A DNA stretch of 64,000 nt from Diacronema lutheri (taxonomy: Eukaryota; Haptophyta; Pavlovophyceae; Pavlovales; Pavlovaceae): positions 1 to 64,000 of the forward strand of contig JAGTXO010000018.1 of the NCBI GenBank assembly GCA_019448385.1. Reading direction: 5' to 3'. A program made the position numbers and the translations under genes. The notes below the pieces were generated by a model that saw nothing but the letters and a program-made list of their open reading frames with translations, was not told the DNA's origin and did not search any database. Within the stretch, counting starts at the first letter, position 1. Each line of letters starts with the position of its first letter. Positions 55,767-64,000 of the stretch are shown here, one piece after another.

Positions 55767-56954
55767 ATGGCGGACGGGATCGGGCTCGACTGCGAGTTCG
55801 TCGAGCTGATGGCGGGCTCGCGGATGGCGGCGGCGCGCGTCGCAGTCGTCGACGCGTCGGGCGCGACGCTGCTCGATGTGCACGTCACGCACGATCCCGC
55901 GACCGTGCGTGATTACCACACCCGCTTCTCGGGCGTGACGCAAGCCGACGTGGACGGCAGCCGCGGCCCGACGGCCGCTCTCGCCGACGTGCAGGCGACG
56001 GTGCTCGGGCTCGCGCGCGGGCGCGTGCTCGTCGGACACAACCTTTTTGCCGATTTGCGCGCCCTCTCGCTCACGCCCGCCGACTTTGCCGCCGCGGGCT
56101 GCGCGCGGCTCGACGACACGGCCGCGCTCGACTGGGGCGCGCGCGATTCGACGCGGCTGCGCGCGCTCGCGGACGAGCTGCTCGGCGAGGCGATCCAGAC
56201 GGGCGAGCACTGCCCCGTCGACGACGCGCTTGCCGCGCTCCGCCTGCACGCCCTTCACGCCGCGGGTGGCGGCTGCGCGCCGCCGCTCGCGCGCGCGGCC
56301 GCGTCAATTGTGAGGCGCGGATCCGCCGACGCGGTCGAGGCGGTTGAGCGCGTCGAGCGCGTCGAGGTGGAGTGGTGCCGAGCGAACGTGCGCGCGCTCC
56401 TCGCTGCGCGGCTCGTCGACGCCGCGCCCGCCGCGGCCGCCGTCGGCGCGCCCGCCGCGGCCGCGGCGGGCGATCGCGCGCGCGGGGCCGGCGGCTGCTC
56501 GCCGCTTGCGGGCGAAACGGTGTGTGTGCGCTTTGCGCCCGGGCTGAGCAAGGCGCAGCGCGCGCTCGTGCATGAGCTCGCGGCCGAGCTACACCTCGAC
56601 TCAAACAGCGCGGGCCTCGGCGACGCGCGCTGTGTGGCCGTGACGGGGCCGGCTGCCGCCGCGGGCGCGGAGCGCGAGCGCGGCGGCCGCAGAGCCGGCC
56701 ACCGCCGCGGCGGCGGCGGCGGTGGCGCACGCGCCGGCGCGCAGCGACGCACGGGCGCTCAGCTCGAGCCGCAGCTCGAGGCGCGCGCGCTCGCGCTGTA
56801 CCGCGCGGCGCAGGCGGACGGCGGCATCGGCCGGGCCGCCGGTCGGCTCTCGCGCGACGAGGTGCGCGAGGCCGTCGCACGCGAGGCAGCAGGCGGCGGC
56901 GCGCTGCCCGCTGAGCTCGCGCGTCTCGCCGAGGAGCAGCTCTTGCAGCCGTAG
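55767..56954 (+). CDS. DEDDh 3'-5' exonuclease (REXO4/ISG20-like) with R3H domain
   Basis: A single exon of 395 residues. The exonuclease motifs are complete: ExoI GLDCEFVEL (Asp and Glu, residues about 7-11), ExoII VGHNLFADLRAL (about 88-100) and ExoIII HCPVDDALAALRLHAL (His and Asp, about 148-163), with HTRFSGVTQADVDG as in REXO4. Residues about 250-295 form an R3H domain, FAPGLSKAQRALVHELAAEL then LHLDSNSAGLGDARCVAV, with Arg and His spaced as required. R3H binds single-stranded nucleic acid. The C-terminus is helical and Arg/Gln-rich. The predicted role is RNA 3'-end trimming, possibly in rRNA maturation. Start at the first ATG (MADGIGLDCEF); it shares a 143-bp divergent promoter with the AMT gene. 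Confidence 0.87.
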   Translation: MADGIGLDCEFVELMAGSRMAAARVAVVDASGATLLDVHVTHDPATVRDYHTRFSGVTQADVDGSRGPTAALADVQATVLGLARGRVLVGHNLFADLRALSLTPADFAAAGCARLDDTAALDWGARDSTRLRALADELLGEAIQTGEHCPVDDALAALRLHALHAAGGGCAPPLARAAASIVRRGSADAVEAVERVERVEVEWCRANVRALLAARLVDAAPAAAAVGAPAAAAAGDRARGAGGCSPLAGETVCVRFAPGLSKAQRALVHELAAELHLDSNSAGLGDARCVAVTGPAAAAGAERERGGRRAGHRRGGGGGGARAGAQRRTGAQLEPQLEARALALYRAAQADGGIGRAAGRLSRDEVREAVAREAAGGGALPAELARLAEEQLLQP

Positions 56955-57463
56955 CCCGGCAGCGATTCGCCCCCCCATCCCCAGCCTGTATTGTCCGGGT
57001 TTTTTTTTTTCGAAGCCGCAGGCTCCCAGCTGCGTCGCCGTAGCACGTTCCAGCTGCGCGCATCATCCGCAGTCCGCACGCGCGCATGCTGCGGCGGCGT
57101 GGCGGCCTGCGCGCTCACACGACGACGCGCTTGCTCTTTTTGCAACTGATTCAATGCATGCATGGTGATCACGACCAACTTTTGAACTGATTTCGGCGCC
57201 TCGATTTTGCGCCGGGCGTCAGTCGGTGCGTCCCATCGCGGCGCGTCGGCGCGCCGTACGCCGCGGGCTGAGGCGCGTGCACCACCCGCTCGCCTCGCGT
57301 GCGTCCCTGCCGCTCAGCGCCCAAGCTGCTCAAGGCGCGCGCTTGCCAGCAGAGCGCGCGCGTCCGCGCCGCTGCGGGACGACGACCGCGCCGACCGGGT
57401 GACGTCTCCTGCACAGCCGCGCCGCGGCCGCGCCGAGCGAGCCGGGCTCTTCGAGCGCGTGGC
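56955..57463. other. Tandem intergenic spacer
   Basis: About 510 bp between the exonuclease stop and the kleisin start. It has an 11-base T-run at 57001-57011, unusual in this GC-rich window, and an A/T-richer stretch near 57130-57200 (TGATTCAATGCATGCATGG; CAACTTTTGAACTGATTTCG) that may be the kleisin core promoter. No gene is recognised. Confidence 0.45.
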
Positions 57464-60400
57464 ATGGCCTTCTTCTCGCGCGACCTGCTCAACCGCAAGA
57501 CGTCCATCGGCGCGCTCTGGTGCGCGCGCGACACGGCGCGGCGCCGAGGCGCGCGACCCGACGGCGGCGCATGCGGCGCCCCGCCGGCCGCGCGCGAGCG
57601 CGCTCACGCGGCTCGACGCGCGCGCGAGCGCGCGCGCGCGTTGGTGCAGGTGGGTAGGGAACGGGCGCATCTCCGAGCGGCAGCTCAAAGCCGTCTCGAT
57701 CCACGCCGACGTCGAGGGGCTCGCCGCCGCGCTGCAGGCGCCGGCGAACCCGCTCGCGCTGCGCGCACAGGCGGTGTTGCTGCGCGGCCTTGTCGTCATC
57801 AGCGACGAGCAGGCGCGGCTGCTGCTCGAGGACGCGCTGCGCGAGCTGCTGCGCTTCCGCGCGGCCTACTGCCACGCGCCGCTCGACATGGCGCGGCCCA
57901 CTGAGCGCTTTGCCAGCCTGACGCGCGCGCCGCAGCGGGATCGCGGCTCCTCCGACGCGCCGCTTGCCGCGTACGTGTGCGGCGCGGGCGACGGGCAAGG
58001 CGGCGCGCTCGTCGACGCGGCGGGCGGCTGGGTTGGCGGCCCGGGCGGCGGCGGCGGCGATAGCTCGTGCGCGCTCGTCGGCCTTGGCTTTGCCGCCGAC
58101 GACGGTTACGAGTACTCGGCCGAGCTGCTCGCAGCGATGGGCCTGCGCGACGACTATTTTGAACTCGACTTGGGCGCGCCGCCCGCCGCCTCGCCCTCGC
58201 CGCCCGGCGCGCGCGCTCTCGTGCCGGCCGATGGCGGCGGGCGAGCGAGCGGTGCGCACGGCGAGCCGTCGTCGCGCGCACGCAGCGCGCGTGACGACGC
58301 GCTCGCAAATGCGCCGGTTGGCGCAGCGCAGTCGCCGCCCGAGCGGCGGGCCGTGCCGCAGCAGGCGGACCGCCGGCATCTGCTGCTCTCGCCGCTCGGG
58401 GGTGGCGGAGGAGGAGACGCGGGCGGCGGCGCGGGCGGCGCGGCGGCGGACGGGCGCGCGCCGGGCGACGTGGCGCAGGATGGCGGCTCGGGCTTTGGCG
58501 CCATCCGGCGCGGCGAGTACCGCGAGCACATCGGCATGTTCGCGAGCCTCGCGCCGGCCGCGGTGGCGCCCGAGCGTGGCGGCGACAGCGCGGCGCGGCA
58601 GCTCGCCGAGCTTGGCCGCGGTGGCAACGACGACGGGGACGACGACGATGGCGGCGGCGCGTGCGCAGCTGGCGGCGACGAGGCGGATGACGAGGACGAC
58701 GATGGCGGCGCGGCTCGCACGTCCGAGGTTGCCGTTACCGCGCACGGCGGCGGCGCGGCCGCGACGGCCGGCGCAAGCCTTGCCGGCGCAAGCGCCGCTG
58801 CGGCCGCGCGTGGAGGCGTGGACGGCAGCCGCGGCGCCGATGATGATGCGATGAGCGGCGGGAGCGGCCCTGCGGACGCCGGCGAGCGCACGCTCGCGCA
58901 GATCGGGGCCGCCGTGGGCGCGTTGCAGCTCGCACCCTCCATACCGCCGCCTGCGCGCGCGCGCGCGCGCACGCGCCGCGCCGCACGCCCGACGCTTCTC
59001 GTCGACGACTTGGCGGTGGTCGCACCCGAGGTCTACCAGGCGTGGATCGAATCGGCTGGTGGCCTCGTCCGCCCGCCGCGCTCCGCTTCGGGTCCGCCCG
59101 CGCTGCTGGCCGGCGCGCGGCCAGGACGGCGCGCGGGCGGCGAGCGCGCGGCGAGCGTCGGCGACAACGACGCGCGCAGCCGCTCGACGACGGCTGGCGG
59201 CCTCGCGCCCTCCTACTCGCGCAGCGCGGCGACGGGCGGCGGATCGCACGCCCACTCGCGTACGGCGCGCACGGGCAGCGGCGTGCTGGGTAGCGACGCC
59301 GCGCTGCGCCGTTGGTACGCGCGCCTTGCGCTGCCCAACGTGCGCGCGGCCTCTGACTCGGCCGAGCTCGCCGCGGCGTGGAGCGCGCTCGCAGGCCCAC
59401 TGCCCGCGCCGCCTGGGCTAGCGCCTGGGACGGATCGAGACGCGGCGCGCGGCGCGCCTCCGACGCTGCCTCTGCTCGCCTTGCCGCCGCCTGGCCATGC
59501 GCCCCCCTCGACGCCAGAGCGCGCGCCCGACGAGACCGCGCAGCAGCAGCCCCTCGCCGCCGCCGAGCTTGACGACGCGCCAGTCGCGCGACAGCTTGCC
59601 TCAGATGTCGAGCTCGGCGCGCTTGCCGACCTGAGCTCGCCCGAGGCGCTCCGCCGTGCGTCCGCCACTGCGCGCAGCCGCTCGCGCTCGCACTCGACGG
59701 ACGGCGCCGGCGTTGGCCGCGCGCTTATCGCCCTCGACGACGCTCGCGCGCATGCCCTCGAGCCCGCCGACGACGCGGCCAGCGGCGCGGGCGATCCGGA
59801 CGACGACGACTACGAGGGCGGCTATGACGACGCGCTCGCCGACGACCAGGGCGTGGGGCGCGATGACGACGAGGACGTTGGCGACGGCTCGGCGGCAGCG
59901 GCGGCGCTCGCGCAAGGCGGCGCTGCGCTTGACGTGGCGCCGTGGGATGAGGGTAGCGGCGGTGAGGGCGAACTGCCGCTGCGCACCGAGGCGCGAAGAG
60001 TGGACGGACCGGCTGGGCCGGCGTGGCGTAGGCGCGATGGCGCGACTGGCGGCGACGGCCGCCGCAGCGCGCACGGGGATGGCTCGCGCGCCGGCGTTGT
60101 CGGGACGCTCGCAGGTGGCAGCGGCTGGGAGAGCGGACCCGACGACGACGACGACGACGATGACGATGACTACGCGGTCGGCGGCCTGCGTGCGCCTCCC
60201 AATGCGCTGAGCAGCGCGGCGTGGCGGCTGCTGCGCGCGGTGCGCAGCTTGCACGCGCAGCTTGGCGAGGTCCAAGCGGCGGACGACGAGCTCACAGCCG
60301 TGGCCTTTGGCGCGCAGCTGCTGGTGAGGCTGGTGCCGAGCGCCGGCGCCGCGCGCGCCGAGCACGCGCGCCGAGCGCAACTGCGCGCCCGTTTAGCCGA

Positions 60401-60754
60401 TGCCGCTCAGCGCGCTCCTGCGAGCACGTCCACGATGCGCCCGCACCCCGCGGCCCGACACCGCACGCGGCGCGTGCGGTGCGCCCGCTCGGCCTTCTCT
60501 CGCGTCGCGCGCAGCCCGCCCTGCGCTCGCCTGCCGCAGGTGCGAGCGCGACGGACGCGACGCCACGGCGCGTGGCCGCGCGCGCGCTCGTGGGCACGCT
60601 CCTGCTCGCCTCCCATGGCCGCGTCACGCTGAGCCAATCCATGCCGTACGGCGAGATTCTCATCTCGCCCGGTCCGACGTGGGCAGACGCGGCGCTCGAG
60701 GACGACGATAAGCAGGTCGACGACGAGGACGATGCGGTGCCAGATGACTTTTGA
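57464..60754 (+). CDS. Rad21/Rec8-type kleisin (cohesin subunit)
   Basis: Exon 1 (57464-57519) codes MAFFSRDLLNRKTSIGAL and splices over a 130-nt intron (57520-57649) to W-WVGNGRISERQLKAVSIH. Then LRAQAVLLRGLVVISDEQAR and LLLEDALRELLRFRAAYC complete the kleisin N-terminal domain that clamps the Smc3 neck. A disordered middle of about 850 residues is Ala/Asp/Gly-rich with acidic runs, as usual for kleisins that are cut by separase. The C-terminal winged helix, which binds Smc1, is RRVAARALVGTLLLASHGRV with TLSQSMPYGEILI, in a last exon that begins near 60541 (acceptor CTGCCGCAG). The donor for that intron, probably near 60390, is not settled. The N-terminus departs from the usual MFY start. 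Rad21 and Rec8 cannot be told apart here. Confidence 0.78.
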
Positions 60755-60909
60755 TGAGTGAGCCGAAGGCGACGTGCCGCCAACCGCAGCGGCGGATGCG
60801 GCGCGCGCCGGCGCGCGCCGGACGTCACGCGCAACACTGCAAAACTGGGAGGGTGTGGAAGAAGCGCTTCGGCGGACTCTTTACTGTTGCTCTAGCAGTC
60901 CGACGCGGA

Positions 60910-63900
60910 TCAGACGTAGCCGCTTCCGAGATCAGCCGCGTCCGCATGCTGCCCACCCTGCCCGTCGGGAGTGGGGTCCGCCGCCATCCCGGCCATCGCG
61001 CGCAGCTCCTCGAGCTGCGCGAGCAGCGTCCGCCGCTGCAGCAGATTGCACACCTTCACCTCGCGCGCGCGCGCCGCGCGCGCGAACAAGTCGTCCGTCG
61101 CCGCCGTCACGGCGGCTGCGGCCGCGCCGCCCTCTGCCGCGCCGCCGACGCGCGGCCCGGCGGCGGAGGACGCGGTGGCGGGCGCGGCGCAGCCGGCAGC
61201 GTCGGCCTCATCACCGTCCTCCGCCATGCTGATCGCGAGCGCGTTGCCAAGCACCGCCAGCCTCTGGCGCGGGTCGGCGCACGCGCGCACGTCGCGCATG
61301 CGCCGGAATTCAAACGCGGCGCGCAGCCGTTGCGAGGACGGGCCGTCGGCGCCCTTGGCCTCGAAGCGCACCGCCTCGTCGGTGAGGTAGAGGTAGCCGC
61401 TGTATGAGGTGCCCGCCGGCGCGGGCGCAGCCGCCGCCGCCGAGCGCGCCGGACTCTTCGGAGAGTTGCCACCGGACCCGCGCGCAGCAGAATCGGCGCC
61501 GGCGGCCGCGGCCACGGCCGGCGCACCGTGTGCGGGCGACCGCGGCATCGCGGGCGTGGGCGCGGCCTCGAGCGGCAGCCAGAGGCAGCATGAGTACCAC
61601 TCGACGAGTAGCGCGTGCGCGGGCAGCACGCCGCGCTCTTTGAGCTCGCGCACGAGCAGCTGCCGGTGCACGGACTGCTTGCGCAAGTGGCGCGACGATC
61701 CGGACAGTCCGGGTGGTCCGGACGTGTGCCACACGCCGTCACACTCGGCGCTTGCTCTGACTGGGGTGCGCGTCGAGAAAGGCGAGCCGCGGCCATAAGG
61801 AACTTTCGCTCGCAGCGGCGACGCGCCCGCCGAGGCCGACAGTTGGACGGGCGGCGGCGGTGGCGCGTCGGGCGCGCCGTCGGCTGTGAGCGCGCCAACG
61901 TCGGTGGCCTCCGCCATCGTCGACACGCCGCGCTCGGCGCCCGCCGGCGCACACCCGCCGGCGCGGGCGCCGCGCGCGTCGACGAGGCCCGCACCGGCGC
62001 CAGCCACGGCCGTCGCGCTGGCCGTCGCGCTGGCCGTCGCGCTGGCCGTCGCGCTGGCGCCAGTCGCGCCAAGCGGCGCGCCGTCGGCGGCGGCGGCGCC
62101 CGCGCCGACCGGCGCGCCGCAATCGAACGCGCCCGCGCCCGCGCCGCCGGCGGCGGCGGCGCCCCTGCTGCCGCCGAGCAGCTGTGACAGCTGTGACAGC
62201 ATCACTGGCAGTGACGGCGTGCGCCGGTGAGTGCCGGCAGGCCCGCCGCCATCGCCACGCGTGCGCGACTTGACAATGCGCGGCGCGGCGGCCTTTGCGT
62301 CCGTCGCGCTGCTCGCGCCCGCCTCGCCGCACAACGCGACGACCGGCGCTGCCGCCGCACTGCGCGCGCCGCCCGTCGCTGGCGCATGCCGCGCGCTGCC
62401 GCGCGGAGAAGCGCGCGGCGAAACGGCGCACTGCGGCGTGGCGCTGCCACTGCCCGCGCGGTTGTGCCGCTCACTGAGCGACCTCGAGGCTGGCGGCAAC
62501 GATGGCGGCGGTGCGAGCGGCGCGGCTGGCGACGGCGGCGGCGGTTGGAGCGCGGCGTGCGGCGGCAGGTCGAGGAGCGTTTCGTCAAGCGGCAGGCCGC
62601 CATGCTGAAGCCACGTGCACGGCTCGCGGCAGCTCAGCTCGAGCTCTAGGTTCTCCAACACCGCCGCCAACGCGTCCACGTGGTCCTCCATCGACTCTGC
62701 CGTCGCGCGCGCGTGCGCGCAGCCGCCGCCGTTACCGCCGTACCCACCACCGTACCCACCGTACCCGCCAAGGCTGCCGCCGCCGTGCGCGGACTGCGCG
62801 GACTGCGCCGCGCCGCCGGACGACGCGCCGCCCGCGCCGTCCGCGCGCGTGACCACGTGCTCGACCCACGAGCGCGAGCGGCAGAGCGCCGCAATTAAAA
62901 GGAGCTCGGCGCTGGGCGTTGGAGCGTACGGCGCAGCGCCGCCGCCTCCGCCTCCGCCTCCGCCGCCACCTCCGCCGCCGCCGTTCCCCGCCGCCGTCGC
63001 CGCCGCCGTCGCCGCAGCGTCCACCGAATCGGTGACATGCTCAAAAAGTAACAGCCGTAACTGTAACTGCAGCTCGCGCAGACCGCGCCAGCCGCCCTCG
63101 CCCGCCGTAACGGCCGCTGCAACGCGCACGGATTCGGCAGAGAGCGTCACGGCGGCGAGAAGTTCTGACACCTTGGGTCGTAACGCGCTCAGCCGCGGCA
63201 GCACGCGCGCCGCCAGCTCGAGCGACGCGCGCAGGTCGAGCAGGAGGCACATGCTCAAAAACGCCTCGCGCTGCACGCCCACGATGGCTGCCGCCTCGAG
63301 CCGCGCCTCAGCGAGCTGCGCGGCGGACGGCGGCGGCGGAAGCGGCGGAAGCGGCGGGAGCGGCGGGTCGGCGCGCGAGAGGCTCGCTGACGGCGGCGCC
63401 GACGGCGGCGCCGACGGCGGGCCGCCCGCCGGCGCACCAGCCGAGGCTGCGGCGACGGCAGCCGCCGAGCCTTCGCATTCGGAGGCGACGCTGCCAGCGC
63501 GGCTGAGCGTGGCGTGACCGGAGCCACCGTCCTCGTCGTTCGCGCCCACGCCGCGGCCCGCACCGCCACCACCACCGCCGCCTCCGCTTCCGCCGCCGCC
63601 TCCGCCAGCCGCCGCAGCGGGCGCGCAGCGCACGCCGCCGCCGCCGCCGCCGCCGCCGGCGGCGGGCACGGCCGCGCCGCCGCGCGCGAGCTCGGCGGCG
63701 CGGGCGATGAGCTTCGCGCCGTAGCCCGATATCGTCGCGCGGAGCGACGCGAAGGCGTCAGAACGCGCGAGCACGTCGACGTCAGCGGCGCCCTCCAGCT
63801 CGGCGGCGGCCAGGTCGACGAGCAGCACGTCGGCGGGCAGCGGGCGCTGCGCCTGCAGCTCAGCGAGGAGCTCGGTCTCGACGCCGACGATGAACGGGTA

Positions 63901-64000
63901 CGGCGAGTCCGCGAGCAACTCGGCCGGGTGCGCGTGCAGTCCGGCTGGCAAAAACGGGATGAAAAGTCCGGTGAAGCCAAGAGGCGCGATCAGCGCGAGA
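60910..64000 (-). CDS. DENN-domain protein with GRAM-like C-terminus (5' end beyond window)
   Basis: One open frame runs off the right edge. At the edge it reads LIAPLGFTGLFIPFLPAGLH, then ELLADSPYPFIVGVETELL and LPADVLLVDL, the central part of a DENN domain (cDENN), followed by a dDENN-like helical part (REAFLSMCLLLDLRASLELA). The C-terminal third holds a GRAM/PH-like unit (SGYLYLTDEAVRFEAKG; RMRDVRACADPRQR; LAISMAEDGDE) and ends DLGSGYV. DENN proteins are exchange factors for Rab GTPases, and a GRAM domain would give membrane binding. Poly-Gly and poly-Ala runs break the middle. The uDENN part and start lie outside. It is convergent with the kleisin gene (155 bp). Confidence 0.8.
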   Translation of the reverse strand, partial: LALIAPLGFTGLFIPFLPAGLHAHPAELLADSPYPFIVGVETELLAELQAQRPLPADVLLVDLAAAELEGAADVDVLARSDAFASLRATISGYGAKLIARAAELARGGAAVPAAGGGGGGGGVRCAPAAAAGGGGGGSGGGGGGGGAGRGVGANDEDGGSGHATLSRAGSVASECEGSAAAVAAASAGAPAGGPPSAPPSAPPSASLSRADPPLPPLPPLPPPPSAAQLAEARLEAAAIVGVQREAFLSMCLLLDLRASLELAARVLPRLSALRPKVSELLAAVTLSAESVRVAAAVTAGEGGWRGLRELQLQLRLLLFEHVTDSVDAAATAAATAAGNGGGGGGGGGGGGGGGAAPYAPTPSAELLLIAALCRSRSWVEHVVTRADGAGGASSGGAAQSAQSAHGGGSLGGYGGYGGGYGGNGGGCAHARATAESMEDHVDALAAVLENLELELSCREPCTWLQHGGLPLDETLLDLPPHAALQPPPPSPAAPLAPPPSLPPASRSLSERHNRAGSGSATPQCAVSPRASPRGSARHAPATGGARSAAAAPVVALCGEAGASSATDAKAAAPRIVKSRTRGDGGGPAGTHRRTPSLPVMLSQLSQLLGGSRGAAAAGGAGAGAFDCGAPVGAGAAAADGAPLGATGASATASATASATASATAVAGAGAGLVDARGARAGGCAPAGAERGVSTMAEATDVGALTADGAPDAPPPPPVQLSASAGASPLRAKVPYGRGSPFSTRTPVRASAECDGVWHTSGPPGLSGSSRHLRKQSVHRQLLVRELKERGVLPAHALLVEWYSCCLWLPLEAAPTPAMPRSPAHGAPAVAAAAGADSAARGSGGNSPKSPARSAAAAAPAPAGTSYSGYLYLTDEAVRFEAKGADGPSSQRLRAAFEFRRMRDVRACADPRQRLAVLGNALAISMAEDGDEADAAGCAAPATASSAAGPRVGGAAEGGAAAAAVTAATDDLFARAARAREVKVCNLLQRRTLLAQLEELRAMAGMAADPTPDGQGGQHADAADLGSGYV

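Overview
The window is a chromosome end of a very GC-rich nuclear genome from a photosynthetic eukaryote. Base 1 starts in C-strand telomeric repeat. Inward lies a Ty1/copia-type LTR retroelement set inside the telomeric array, then a repeat-rich subtelomere to about 9.86 kb, then dense host genes to the right edge. I infer a haptophyte, possibly a pavlovophyte. The reasons are extreme GC, short introns with GTGCGC-type donors mixed with GC-AG introns, plastid-type proteins that begin with a signal-peptide-like segment (red-lineage secondary plastid style), and a hybrid histidine kinase beside animal/plant-type housekeeping genes. This is inference, not proof.

Layout: 1-696 telomeric arrays; 697-6582 copia element; 6583-6776 a 37-bp scrap and interstitial telomeric repeats; 7465-8607 a secreted Pro-rich surface protein, 5' end not found; 8851-9546 a minisatellite; 9859-12925 (-) Sec23-like; 13140-13853 (-) DsbA-like; 13895-17779 (+) C2-C2-RGS protein; 17953-18611 (+) HHL1/DUF6523-like plastid protein; 18796-20658 (-) LPCAT-type acyltransferase; 20765-23761 (+) unknown protein; 23879-26829 (-) PDE12-like phosphodiesterase; 26985-31314 (+) HCF107/Mbb1-like HAT-repeat protein; 31511-32482 (-) Rossmann/SDR protein; 32782-37557 (-) AAAP amino-acid transporter; 37624-41163 (-) hybrid histidine kinase; 42253-52061 (+) UTP10/HEATR1; 52532-55623 (-) ammonium transporter; 55767-56954 (+) DEDDh exonuclease with R3H; 57464-60754 (+) Rad21/Rec8-type kleisin; 60910-64000 (-) DENN/GRAM protein running off the edge.

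Genes are packed as divergent and convergent pairs with gaps of about 40-470 bp. There is no operon logic. The functions are independent: secretion and membrane traffic (Sec23, DENN), lipid remodelling, nitrogen uptake (AMT, AAAP), plastid RNA metabolism, ribosome biogenesis, cohesion and signalling. Exon models for several genes were built by hand, and their splice phases close exactly. The most striking structural features are an intron of about 2.2 kb made almost entirely of two minisatellites, a set of three identical-period hairpins in the next intron, long C-runs on the sense strand of introns, several GC-AG introns, and the retroelement/telomere junction with its 37-bp duplicated flank. 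I see no defence island, CRISPR array, tRNA or rRNA.
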